The translations under genes were made by a program, and so were the position numbers. DNA of 22,371 nucleotides from G963666945 sp963666945. GTDB taxonomy: Bacteria > Bacteroidota > Bacteroidia > Bacteroidales > Marinifilaceae. The notes under the pieces were generated by a model. That model had not been told where the DNA came from. It made no database searches and saw nothing but the letters and a program-made list of their open reading frames with translations. Shown piece after piece: positions 1 to 9,284 of the stretch (positions are counted from its first letter, which is position 1; each line of letters opens with the position of its first letter). Location of the stretch: NCBI GenBank assembly GCA_963666945.2, contig CAXXRT010000038.1, positions 1-22,371 of the forward strand. The letters run 5' to 3'.

Positions 1-577
1 ATCCCTGATGATATTTATATAAAAAGTTTCCTTTTATTAGATCGTTTTGAATCACTTGGCAGATATGGGGATTATTCTGAAGTAAAAGATAAACAAATTC
101 ATATGGCATTAACTACTGTGGCTGTTGCAAAGATTGATTCTTTAAAAGTAAATGATGATGAATGGAGGGATAATTTGAAAACAGAGATATTATCAAATAT
201 ATTTTTAAACAAAATTATTGTTAATTATCCTGAAATTGCTGAAAAATTTAATAAATTATCATATAACGAAGTATATGAAATATCTTATTATAATAAATAT
301 GTTTATACATGGACAACAGAAACGGATCAATACAATGTTGCTTATGCTCCTAAAGAAGAATATGGATTTATTGATGTAAAGGAAAATTTTTCATGGGCAC
401 CAGGATCTTATTCTACTTTTCAATCTGCAAAGGATGATATAATAACATATATTAAATCAGGTTATAACTTTTTCTGAAGAAGAATTTAAAACTCAATATG
501 CAGACTATCCTCTGGTATTATCAAAATATGATATAATTAAGGAAGTTGTGATAGGTAAATGGGGTTTTCAATTATAA
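1..577 (+). pseudogene. 3' part of an unrecognised gene, broken by a +1 frameshift
   Basis: The reading frame is open from the first base of the window, so this is the C-terminal part of a larger protein whose start lies outside. It reads in frame 1 to a TGA at 475-477. The next frame then carries on with plausible protein (beginning SEEEFKTQYADYP, ending GKWGFQL) to a TAA at 575-577. Removing one T from the run at 469-473 joins the two parts into about 191 residues with no stop. The visible protein is rich in Tyr, Asn, Lys and Glu, with no transmembrane segment, repeat or catalytic motif that I recognise. The next gene begins 28 bases later on the same strand, so the two may be co-transcribed. 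I assign no function. Confidence 0.6.
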
Positions 578-605
578 TTTAAATTATTGGGTATTCCTTA
601 AAGGG

Positions 606-2934
606 ATGCCTCTTAAAAATCATTTGATGAATAGTTTTTATAAATTTTTTGGTGTAATTTTTTTTATGATTATACCATGGCTTGGTTGTATTGCCCAAGA
701 AAATCAGGGTGGTGGTAATAACTTTTATGAAGAATTGCAGAATAAAGCTATTATTCATAAGGGGATATTTAATACTTATGAGTATAATAACCAGTTGTTT
801 TTAGGTGTTCCTAAAAATGAGTTAAGAAATTTTTTCCTTATTTCAATAAGGACAACAGGAGTTTCAAATAATTTTGACATTCCAGCAGGACGTATGGGAA
901 ATGAACCCATATTATTTAAGATTGAAAAAGAGGGAAACAAAATTTTGTTCAAAAGAAATGATAATATAAACAGATGTAACGATAATGTTGGGTTTAAAGA
1001 ATCTTTTGATAGAAATAACTTAGATTATATTTGGATGTATTTTCCCATAGAAGCTATGAATACGGATTCTTCAATATATGTTATAAATGCAACTTCGTTA
1101 TTTTTATCTAATAATGAGTTAAGTCCATTCTTAAAAGCAGGAGGATCATTTGATAGGCAGAATTCAAAAATCACTTCCGTAAAAAGTTTTAGTAAAAATA
1201 TACAGATAAAACTTTTTTTCCCTTACAATTTGAATGGGAAGCCTTTTTCTGTAACGGTTTGTAAAAATATCATAAGATTACCTAAAAAGCCAATGATGTT
1301 AAGATATAACGATGGTCGATTAGGATACTTTAGTGACAATTTTACTGAATTTACCGATAATGGAAATATCTCCAGAAGTTTTATCCATAGATTCAATATA
1401 CAACCTTTAAAAGAAGATATTAAGAAATATAAAAAGGGAAAACTTGTAGAACCTCAAAATCCTATTATTTGGTATATAGATCCAAATATTCCAAGTAAGT
1501 GGAGGACATATATAAAAAAAGGGGTAGAAGATTGGCAGTCTGCTTTTGAAGAGATTGGGTTTAAAAATGCAATAATTGCAAAGGATTACCCATCTGAAAG
1601 AGAAAATCCACATTTCGATCCGGATGATATTTCTTATAACTGTTATAGACATGTCCCTACTAATGAGGCAAATTCAATGGGATTACACCATATAGATCCA
1701 AGATCAGGAGAAATTATTTCAGGAGATGTTTTGTATTATTCTAACATTCCCACAATTGTTCAAGAATTTTTATTTGTTCAGACTGCTCAGGTTAATAAGG
1801 AAATTAGAACAACAAAAATTAATGATCAGTTAATAGGCAGGGCATTAAGGAATATAGCTGCTCATGAAATCGGACATACATTAGGGCTTTTTCATAATTT
1901 TATTAGTTCTTTTATGTTTCCTGTTGATTCACTTAGGTCTGCTGATTTTACTAAAAAATATGGGAATACTCCATCTATTATGGATTACGTGCGATATAAT
2001 TATGTTGCCCAGCCTGAAGACAATAAGGTTAATCTTTTCCCTCCACTAGTTGGCGTTTATGACAAATGGATGATAAAATTGGGGTATAAATATTTTCCTG
2101 ATGTTCAAACTCCGGAAGAAGATGCTGATAAAATTGATAAATTAATGTATTCTAAAAAAGATAATCCCTTATACGCATTCCTTTTTCCTAACGGAATAAA
2201 CTATATTAATCCTGCAAATACAACAGAAGCTTTAGGTGACGATCCAATTAAAGCTGGGCAGTATGGTATTAAAAATTTAAAAGTATATATTCAGAAGCAT
2301 ATAGTAGAATGGATATATGAGCCGGAAAAAGATTTTAAGGCTCTTGAAAGATTTCATAATGCAATGTATAATCAATTTTTGAACTATATTAACCATGCTA
2401 TTCCTTTAATAGGAGGAGAATATCGATTGCCAAGAGGATTAAATTTTGATAAACCTTTTCAGGAATATGTTGATAAAAACATACAAAAAAAGGCTTTGCA
2501 TTTTATAGTAGCTAATATAAAAGATTTTGGAAATTGGTTTTATAATGAGGACATAAGTAGAATTTTGGGAAATAATAATAGGTGTATGGATACTCAATGT
2601 AATTTATTCAGGAAATTATTAAACCCTGGGATATTTAATACTCTATTTACACAGGAGAATAATTTTGTTAAGAATTGCTATTCTCGAAAAGAATATCTCC
2701 AGGATATTTTTGATATAGTCTGGACTAATAGTATTGAGGGTAAAGAAACAACCATAATTGAAAAAGAATATCAAAAGATTTTTGTAGATTATTTAGTTAA
2801 TGGGAAAGGATGATTTTGTTGTTTTAAGTTTTAAAGTAAAAGTGGAAAAAATGATAAAAGAATTACAAGATTCTGGAAATCAAAATGACAGAGTTTTTTT
2901 TATGTTTCTTAATTTAAGAATAAATAAAATCTAA
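606..2934 (+). CDS. Secreted zinc-dependent metalloprotease of the DUF5117/DUF4953 (EcxA-like met-zincin) family, C-terminus frameshifted
   Basis: A large secreted metallopeptidase. The N-terminus has a basic start, a hydrophobic stretch and a likely signal peptidase I site after C-I-A, giving a mature start at Gln. The zinc site HEIGHTLGLFH is at residues 420-430, fitting HExxHxxGxxH, and a Met-turn candidate (SIMDY) follows near residue 459; this pairing identifies a metzincin. The upstream half fits the DUF5117 region of the family. As written the frame stops at 2811-2813 after 735 residues. The +1 frame continues to a TAA at 2932-2934 with a helical tail (EKMIKELQDSG, then FFMFLNLRI) like the C-terminal helices of the family. 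Dropping one base in 2802-2809 gives 775 residues. The start is either ATG 606 or ATG 627; the latter gives a more usual signal peptide. Substrate is unknown. Confidence 0.85.
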
Positions 2935-2984
2935 TTTACTTAAATCGCTAAAATATTGGAAAGACAAATTATTATTAAAATATC

Positions 2985-3999
2985 ATGAAAATATTAAATA
3001 TACTTATCGTTCTATTATTTGCTTGTAATATAGCTTTTTCTCAAAATAAAACATATAAAGTTGAAGGGAGAATATTTAATTTATGGGAAGGAGAGGTTAC
3101 CATCTTTTCTAATTATAGAGATCCTGAAAATAGTATTATTGCAAAGGTACCCATTAAGAATGAATATTTTTCCTTAGAATTGGAATTGGAACATCCTATG
3201 AGATATTATATAAATACCAATCGTCATACGTATATTCCAATATTTTTTGAGGGAAACAGTACAATAAGAATCAGGTCTTTTAAGGAAAATAACAGAGGAA
3301 GACTTAAAATATTAAATGGAGAGTCAAATGTTTTAAACAGGATTTATGAGGACAATGTATATTATGGAGGTTATGGTGAAGAAATGAAATTAAGTGGAAA
3401 TGAAATTACATTGTGTAATATTTATAAGAATCCTAATTCGCTGTTTGCATTGGCTTTACTGGAAGAAAAGAAAGATGGACTATCACATATTCAAATAGAA
3501 AAAATGCTTTGTGTATTAGGTGATAGATATATAGATCACCCGTACTATAAAAGTATTCTGAAGGAATATGAAGAAAAGAAGATGATTGCTCCAGGTTCTG
3601 ATGCTAAGAATTTAGAAGGCACTACAGTTAAAGGGGATTCCATAAATCTAAACAATTATAAAGGTAAGATTGTTGTATTAGATTACTGGGCATCCTTGGT
3701 GTGGACCATGTAAAGCAAATATGCCTCACATGAAAGAATTGTATAAAAAATACAAAAGGAAAGGGGTAGTATTTATTGGTGTTTCAATAGATAAAAGAAA
3801 GAAAAACTGGATTAAATGTCTTGAGAAATTAAAACTTCCATGGATTAATATTTGTGATACAAAAGGTAAAGATGCTGATAATTATTTAATTAGAAGTGTG
3901 CCAACACTGGTATTAATAGATAGAGAAGGCAAAATAGTGAATGCTAGTCTTAAATGTTATAATATAGAAGAGAATATAAAGAAGTTGTTGAAAGATTAA
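2985..3999 (+). pseudogene. TlpA-like secreted thiol-disulfide oxidoreductase (DUF4369-type N-terminus plus thioredoxin fold), frameshifted at the active site
   Basis: Encodes an envelope redox protein. Residues 1-20 are a signal peptide ending AFSQ. About residues 24-120 form a beta-rich domain like DUF4369, and a thioredoxin/AhpC-TSA domain follows from about residue 205. The frame from 2985 runs into a stop at 3711-3713 as ...DYWASLVWTM. Removing one base in 3694-3697 gives DYWASWCGPCKANMPHM, restoring the CxxC active site, and joins a downstream frame that contains the cis-Pro loop (SVPTLVLID) and ends at 3999. The repaired length is 337 residues, normal for the family. Such proteins usually reduce or resolve disulfides of exported proteins. 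As the sequence stands the two pieces would be inactive. It lies 50 bases after the repaired protease end and before a strong hairpin. Confidence 0.85.
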
Positions 4000-4013
4000 A
4001 TATTAAGAATAGA

Positions 4014-4058
4014 TTAAAGGGATAGCTTCTCAGGATGGAGAGAACGCTATCCCTTTAA
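4014..4058 (+). terminator. Hairpin terminator between convergent genes
   Basis: A perfect 13-bp stem (TTAAAGGGATAGC at 4014-4026 with its complement at 4046-4058) is extended inward by TTCTC/GAGAA with one bulged base and an AGGATGG-containing loop. It starts 14 bases after the TlpA-like gene. There is no long T tract beyond the TTTAA of the 3' arm. It lies between a plus-strand unit and a minus-strand permease, so it may work in both directions. Confidence 0.7.
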
Positions 4059-4127
4059 CAGTCAGATTAAATCTTGACTAATTCAGTTTAAGTAGAGTAT
4101 TTCATGGTTTAATTTGACCTCTTCTTC

Positions 4128-4220
4128 ATGCTCCATTTTATAATATGCAGTTCCGGAGGGGGATTACTTCCCAGTAAAATATTGGCAATGGTATTCCGAA
4201 AATGGATGCCAATACTGGAC
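4128..4220 (-). pseudogene. Decayed fragment of an SO_0444-type permease paralogue
   Basis: On the minus strand this stretch encodes LASIFGIPLPIFYWEVIP followed by a stop, clearly related to LASIFGIPLPLCSCGVIP of the intact permease encoded at 5281-5380. In DNA, plus-strand 4186-4214 matches 5339-5367 at 26 of 29 positions, and the similarity continues to 4128 with small indels. It has lost the CSCG metal-site motif, carries frame shifts and stops, and no start or C-terminal half is visible. It is a relic of a duplicated or deleted paralogue lying just downstream of the intact gene. Its edges are uncertain. Confidence 0.7.
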
Positions 4221-4272
4221 AGAGTTCAGATTACACTCCCGATTACACCCCCTTTCCATAGATATTCTGCTA

Positions 4273-5536
4273 TTAAATATTCTTATATCCAAGTTCTTCT
4301 ATTGTTTTTTTGACTGTCTCTATTTCAATATTGTCTCCTTTTAGTGTGACTGTCTTGTCTCCTAAATTTACTTTTGCACTTTCAATAAATGGTAGTTTTT
4401 CAAGGTTGCTTTCTATGTTGGCTTTGCAGTGGTTGCAGGTCATTCCTTCTACTTTAATTGTCTTGATTTCCATTGTGCTGTTTTTTAGGGTAATTACTGT
4501 GTTCTTTTTTGTGCTGAGATATCTTTGCAAATATCCGTTGATGATAAGGGCTGTAAGGGCTATTCCTGAGGTTATTTGTAACCAGCTTAGGCCTGTGTTA
4601 TGATTGTGTCCTAAGTGTTGTGCGGTCATCTGGGTAAACCATTGTGCTGGAAGCATATAGTCTATGATTAGTCCAAACCCTAATGCTCCGGCGATTATGG
4701 TTGCAAGGTAGGTAAACAGGCTTTTCTTGCCAAGGACTTTCCCTATCATGGTTATTGTGGCTGCATTGGTGGCTGGACCTGCCATTAATAGTACAAAGGC
4801 TGCCCCTGGACTTATTCCTTTAAGAATTAATATAGCTGCCAATGGTATTGAGCCTGTGGCGCAAATGTATAGTGGTATTGAAATAACTAAAATAAGCAAC
4901 ATTTGAATTATTGGGGGTAGGTTCAATAGTTCAAAGAATTCGTTGGGGATTAGTGCTGATATGATTGCTGCTAAAACCAGACCAACGACTAGCCATTTTG
5001 ATATGTCTTGTATGAATACAACAAATCCGTATCTGAAAATGTCGGTCAGTTTTTGTGGAAATGACTTTTTTGTATCTGTTTGTTTCTGTTGCGTTGATGT
5101 TGTTTCTTTATTGTTGCTGGTGACAAGGCTGGTAACCATACCTCCGGTTATTCCTGTAATCAGGGCGGCAAGTGGTCGTACTATTGCAAAGGGTAGACCC
5201 CATTAATGAAAATGTGGCAAGTATGGAGTCGACTCCGGTTTGGGGGGTGGAAATTAAAAATGAGATGGTGCCTCCTTTGGATGCTCCGTTTTTATAAAAT
5301 GCCATTCCGGTGGGTATTACTCCGCAGGAACATAGCGGTAATGGTATTCCGAAAATTGATGCTAATAATGAGGATCTGAATGGTTTGCCATTAAAGTATT
5401 TCTCTATCCTGTTTTTCGGGATAAATGCGTGCAGCAATCCTGCAAAAAAGAATCCTAACAGAAGATATGGGGACATTTCGCTTAATATCTTCACAAAGTC
5501 TTTTAAAAATGTGGTTATAAATTGTTGTGCTTCCAT
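4273..5536 (-). pseudogene. SO_0444-family Cu/Zn efflux permease with fused C-terminal HMA domain, frameshifted
   Basis: A membrane permease of the COG0701/SO_0444 type, thought to export copper or zinc. The first part (from ATG at 5536) has the family hallmarks SPYLLLGFFFAGLLHAFIP and PLPLCSCGVIPTG, with the paired-Cys motif near residue 70. The second half repeats the permease fold (SIPLAAILILKG, AGPATNAATITMIG), then has a His-rich loop (HLGHNHN), and ends in a roughly 67-residue heavy-metal-associated domain with GMTCNHC. The N-terminal frame runs into nonsense after FSLMG. Removing one base of the CCCC at 5198-5201 continues it as LPFAIVRPLAALITG into the second half. The repaired protein is 420 residues, full length for the family. 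An ArsR-type regulator often accompanies this family, but none is visible here. Confidence 0.85.
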
Positions 5537-5650
5537 TTCTTATTGTTTTATAATACAAAGTAAGGTGGTCCGGGGGAATAGTTCGTTATATAATTTTGAA
5601 AAGATTTATATTATTTCTATATTATGGATTATTGGGGGTTTTTGACTGAA

Positions 5651-5698
5651 AATAATTAAGGCCTTCCCAAGAAACAGGGAAGGCCTTAATTATTTTTT
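5651..5698. terminator. Strong rho-independent terminator, probably bidirectional
   Basis: An 18-bp perfect stem (5651-5668 with 5677-5694, core AAGGCCTTCCC) closes an 8-base AAGAAACA loop. On the plus strand a T run follows (5693-5698); on the minus strand TTATTTT follows. It lies just beyond the stop of the minus-strand coiled-coil gene at 5719 and separates it from the permease, which therefore probably has its own promoter. Confidence 0.85.
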
Positions 5699-5718
5699 GT
5701 ATCGTTATTATTTGTTTC

Positions 5719-6606
5719 TTACTTCAAATAAAAAGTAGTCGTACCTATGTGGTTTTCTTCTGAGAAAAGGTCTGCTATGTATTTACCTTTGTCAAGACTT
5801 CCGTCATTGTCCCAGTATATTGCGATCTCTAGTCTTTCTCCTTCATATTCTATATCTCTTTTTGAAGTATAGGCTATTGTAGAACCTTTGTGTTCAAATG
5901 TGCCTTGATCTTTAGATGTTAATATTGACTCGTCAGGACCTTGAATTCTTAAATAAAGTGAACGTGTTCCTCTTTTGGCTGTTATGTTTTTGCGAAGAAC
6001 AAATTCTGCCTTAAGTTTATCTGCTTTTCTGTATTTCCTTATCTTGCGATCTTTGCTGTTTACAGGATATACTACAAAGTCTATTGCTTCTAAAGTTGCT
6101 GCCTTAGAAATAGTCTCTTGCATCTCTTCTGTTTGCTTTTCAAGCTTATCAGCTCTTTCTTTTGCCCAGCTCATCTGTTTTTTTACCTGCTGATTTTCTG
6201 CAAGAAGGGCTTCGTTTAGTCTGTTTAATGAGTCGATTTGTACGACATAGCTTCTAAGAACTGTTTTCAGTGTGCCAACCTCCTTTTTGTATCTTGCAAT
6301 CTCTGCATAAGAATTGTTTCTGAAGATTCTCATTTTTTCAATTAGCTGAGTGATCTTTTCCTGTTCTCCTGCAAGCTTAACTTTCAATGTGTCGTTGTCT
6401 GTTTGCAGATTCTCATATTCAGTTGATAATTCCTGAAGTTCTGTCTGTAAATTATTCTTTTCGTTTGTGATTTCTTTTACATATCTTTTATTCTCTGATC
6501 GCTGGATAAAAAAGATAATAGTTAATGCAATAAGTATTACGGCCAGTGCCCCCAAAATACCAACTAATATTTTGTCTTTTTTACTCTCAATTAACTTATT
6601 CCCCAT
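5719..6606 (-). CDS. Membrane-anchored coiled-coil protein of unknown function
   Basis: A 295-residue protein. A charged N-terminus of about 12 residues is followed by one transmembrane helix (about residues 13-35). A long heptad-like coiled coil rich in Glu, Lys, Leu and Gln covers about residues 36-165. A C-terminal beta-rich domain of about 125 residues follows (VYPVNSKDRKIRKYRKADKL... ending TTTFYLK). There are no catalytic motifs. The topology suggests an inner-membrane anchor with the coiled coil and globular domain on one side, probably the periplasm. I know similar uncharacterised proteins in Bacteroidetes but no function. It is a single-gene unit: a clear promoter lies 26 bases upstream and a strong terminator 21 bases downstream. 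Confidence 0.85.
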   Translation of the reverse strand: MGNKLIESKKDKILVGILGALAVILIALTIIFFIQRSENKRYVKEITNEKNNLQTELQELSTEYENLQTDNDTLKVKLAGEQEKITQLIEKMRIFRNNSYAEIARYKKEVGTLKTVLRSYVVQIDSLNRLNEALLAENQQVKKQMSWAKERADKLEKQTEEMQETISKAATLEAIDFVVYPVNSKDRKIRKYRKADKLKAEFVLRKNITAKRGTRSLYLRIQGPDESILTSKDQGTFEHKGSTIAYTSKRDIEYEGERLEIAIYWDNDGSLDKGKYIADLFSEENHIGTTTFYLK

Positions 6607-6631
6607 AATTCATTTATTTATTGTTATTCTG

Positions 6632-6663
6632 CAAATGTAAAAAATATGTTATCAAGTTCCAAT
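6632..6663 (-). promoter_or_regulatory. Bacteroidetes-type sigma promoter of the coiled-coil gene
   Basis: On the minus strand TTG (6662-6660) and TACATTTG (6639-6632) are separated by 20 bases. This matches the Bacteroides consensus TTTG/TTG-N19-21-TAnnTTTG. The implied transcript leader before the ATG at 6606 is about 20 bases. Confidence 0.75.
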
Positions 6664-6792
6664 TAATTGTTATACGTTAGTTTATATACTTTTTATACGA
6701 AATTGTAGTGATTTGTTGTAAAAATAATTTATTGATATCATAATAATAAAAAAATTAAAGTAACTTAGGGGGTGTTTAACAGCTGCTTTTTA

Positions 6793-8064
6793 ATGAAAGA
6801 AGATTTTTTACAATATGTCTGGAAGTATGGCTTGTTGAAAACCAATATCTTACGAACTAATAATGGGGAGAAGATTGAGGTTTTGGATTTTGGACTTATT
6901 AACACCGACGCGGGTCCTGATTTTTTTAATGCTAAAGTAAAAACAGGAAGTGTTTTGTGGGTGGGTAATATTGAAATTCATTTAAGGGGCAGTGACTGGT
7001 ACAGACACAATCATCATATTGACCCGGCTTACGATAATGTGATATTGCATGTTGTGGAAATAGATGACAGAGAGGCGTATTCATCTTCCGGCCGGTTAAT
7101 TCCTACTGTTAAGATTTCCTACGTTGAAGAATTGGTGTTTGAATATGAGAGTTTGTGTAAGAGTAGAAAGAAAATCCCTTGCATTCATAGAGTTAATGAG
7201 TTGGATAGCTTGACTATTGCTAACTGGCTGAATAAGCTGGTGGTTGAGCGTTTGCAAAGTAAGACAGAAGGTATTCTGAATTTATATAAATATAATAATA
7301 ATTCATGGGAGGAGACGTTTTATCAGATCGTAGCCAGGTATTTTGGCTTGAATGTAAATTCTTTTCCATTTGAATTGTTGGCTAAGAGTACTCCTTTGAA
7401 AGTGCTTCTCAAAAATAAGGATTCGGAGATTGCTATAGAGGCTATGCTTTTCGGACAGGCTGGTATGTTGTCGGGGGAAAAAGGTGATACATACTATAGT
7501 TCATTAAAAAAAGAGTACGAATTTTATAAAAAGAAGTATTGTTTAAAGCCTTTGTCTGGTGATTTATGGAAATATCTTAGGTTAAGGCCTTCGAATTTTC
7601 CTGAAATAAGGGTTGCTCAGTTTGCTAATCTTATTTATAAATCAGATCCTTTATTTTCAAAGGTTATTGAATGTGAATCATTGTCTCAGTTATACTCTCT
7701 TTTTGATACTAGGGCTTCTTCCTACTGGAATAGGCATTATTCTTTTAATAAGAGTTCTGTTAGTAAAGTGAAGAATATGGGAAAATCTTCAATAGATATT
7801 ATTATAATAAATGCCGTAATTCCTATTATCTTTGCTTATGGTATTAGTCATGATATGCAAAAGATAAAAGATAGGGCTTTTGATTGGCTCGAAAAATTAA
7901 AGGCTGAGGGCAACAGGATCGTTATGCAATGGAAGGATGCAGGGGTAAAAGTTAATTCGGCTTTGGAATCGCAGGCTTTGATTCAGTTAGAGAAAAATTA
8001 TTGCGATAGAAGGAAATGTTTGTCCTGCGATTTTGGAAATAAATTATTAAGAAAGAATATATGA
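6793..8064 (+). CDS. DUF2851 family protein
   Basis: A 423-residue soluble protein belonging to the DUF2851 family, which is common in Bacteroidetes and has no established function. The start is placed at ATG 6793 (MKEDFLQYVWKYGLL), the family's usual N-terminus, and not at an upstream in-frame GTG at 6772. Visible landmarks are GLINTDAGPDFFNAKV near residues 30-45, then VGNIEIHLRGSDWYRHNHH, a region dense in Asp, His and Glu that looks like a conserved active or binding site. The C-terminal end is Cys-rich (CDRRKCLSCDFG). There is no signal peptide or transmembrane helix. Its stop overlaps the start of the channel gene by four bases (ATGA), so the two are translationally coupled. Confidence 0.85.
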   Translation: MKEDFLQYVWKYGLLKTNILRTNNGEKIEVLDFGLINTDAGPDFFNAKVKTGSVLWVGNIEIHLRGSDWYRHNHHIDPAYDNVILHVVEIDDREAYSSSGRLIPTVKISYVEELVFEYESLCKSRKKIPCIHRVNELDSLTIANWLNKLVVERLQSKTEGILNLYKYNNNSWEETFYQIVARYFGLNVNSFPFELLAKSTPLKVLLKNKDSEIAIEAMLFGQAGMLSGEKGDTYYSSLKKEYEFYKKKYCLKPLSGDLWKYLRLRPSNFPEIRVAQFANLIYKSDPLFSKVIECESLSQLYSLFDTRASSYWNRHYSFNKSSVSKVKNMGKSSIDIIIINAVIPIIFAYGISHDMQKIKDRAFDWLEKLKAEGNRIVMQWKDAGVKVNSALESQALIQLEKNYCDRRKCLSCDFGNKLLRKNI

Positions 8065-9083
8065 TAAGAGTATTTGTAAGAGAGGTTAACTTAAGGGTTG
8101 TTAAAATTATTGCACTCTTAATCTTTATTATTGTGTTAGGGACCTCAGGATATATGTATTTAGAGGGATATTCTTTTGTTGATTCTCTTTATATGACTTT
8201 TATAACAGTGACAACGGTAGGGTTCTCGGAGGTGATGCCTCTGTCGGATATTGGAAAGATTTTTACGATAATATTGATATGCTTTAGTCTGGGGGTTATC
8301 GGATTTATTGTATCTTCTTTCGGGAAATATATAGTTGAGGGGTATTTGGCTAAAAGAATTAAGGATTATAAAATAAATAAAAAGATCATGAAGTCTAAAG
8401 ATCATGTAATTGTCTGCGGTTTTGGACGAAATGGCAGACAGGCGGTTATCGATTTGTTGGAACATAACGAGACAGTTGTTGTTATTGACAAGAACGAAGA
8501 GAGAATAGAAATGGTTAAGGAGGTTGATGAGAATATTTTGTATGTTTACGGTGATGCTACTCATGATGAGGATTTGATAAAGGCTGGGATTAAAGAGGCT
8601 AAGGCGTTGATTACTGCTATGCCTAATGATGCCGATAACGTATATGTGGTACTTACGGCCAGGGAACTTAATCATAAATTAAGAATTATTGCAAGGTCTT
8701 CGGATATGAAAGCTGACATCAGGTTGAAGAGGGCTGGGGCAGATAATGTGGTTATGCCTGATAGAATTGGTGGATCGAGAATGGCAAAATTGGTGTCAAG
8801 ACCTGATATTGTTGAATTTCTTGATAGAATATTTCTTCAGTCTTCAAGGATTGAGACTGTTCCATGTGAAAGTATGGCTTCTTGTTTTGATAATCGTTCT
8901 ATAAAGGAAGTAAATATAAGGAATCAATCGGGTGCTAGTATTATCGGGGTGAAAGATAGCCATGGTCAGTTTATTTTTAATCCTTCTTCTGATTTTTTAT
9001 TGAAAAACGATCAAAAGCTATTTGTTCTTGGTTCTCCTGATCAAGTGTCTCGTTTATTTTCATTACTTACTAAGGGGAAATAG
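8061..9083 (+). CDS. Two-helix potassium channel with RCK (TrkA-N/TrkA-C) domains
   Basis: A 340-residue ion channel subunit. Transmembrane helix 1 (about residues 10-31) is followed by a pore loop with the filter T51-T52-V53-G54-F55, helix 2 (about residues 70-93), and then a cytoplasmic RCK module. The Rossmann NAD-binding motif is at residues 118-125 (VCGFGRNG), with the acidic end of beta-2 in VVVIDKNEE. A TrkA-C domain lies at about residues 255-335. Order and length match MthK-like prokaryotic K+ channels. The filter reads TVGF where the textbook filter is TVGYG, and the following residue is Ser, so ion selectivity is inferred. It is co-transcribed with the DUF2851 gene. Confidence 0.9.
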   Translation: MIRVFVREVNLRVVKIIALLIFIIVLGTSGYMYLEGYSFVDSLYMTFITVTTVGFSEVMPLSDIGKIFTIILICFSLGVIGFIVSSFGKYIVEGYLAKRIKDYKINKKIMKSKDHVIVCGFGRNGRQAVIDLLEHNETVVVIDKNEERIEMVKEVDENILYVYGDATHDEDLIKAGIKEAKALITAMPNDADNVYVVLTARELNHKLRIIARSSDMKADIRLKRAGADNVVMPDRIGGSRMAKLVSRPDIVEFLDRIFLQSSRIETVPCESMASCFDNRSIKEVNIRNQSGASIIGVKDSHGQFIFNPSSDFLLKNDQKLFVLGSPDQVSRLFSLLTKGK

Positions 9084-9252
9084 TATCTTTTTGTTTTTAA
9101 TCTCGTATAAATAATGATGTGGATTTAGGGAGAAAGAGAGGATATGGTTTGTGGTTATTCTGTAAAAATAGAATGAATTTAGTGGGGTGAAAAATTAATC
9201 GTTCATTCAATCAGTGCTTTAACAAAAACTTTTAAAAATAGTGTAAGATATA

Positions 9253-9284
9253 TTTGTTCGGTAAGAAAAATTGCCCTTATTTTG
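9253..9284 (+). promoter_or_regulatory. rRNA operon promoter P1
   Basis: TTTG (9253-9256), 20 bases, then TTATTTTG (9277-9284), close to the -33/-7 consensus with one mismatch (TT for TA) in the -7 box. It is followed 4 bases after the final G by CCGCTTTC (9288-9295), the same downstream sequence at the same distance as in P2. Bases 9084-9252, between the channel gene and this site, hold nothing I can identify. Confidence 0.6.

Noticed and set aside
1407..1652. Minus-strand open frame inside the metalloprotease
   Set aside because: It is a shadow of the protease coding frame, rich in Phe and Ile as expected from antisense of AT-rich codons.
3690..3730. Programmed ribosomal frameshift in the TlpA-like gene
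   Set aside because: The site has no slippery heptamer or downstream structure, and four other genes show the same kind of single extra base.
4310..5645. Plus-strand open frames over the permease region
   Set aside because: They are shadows of the minus-strand permease, whose protein is clearly homologous to a known family.
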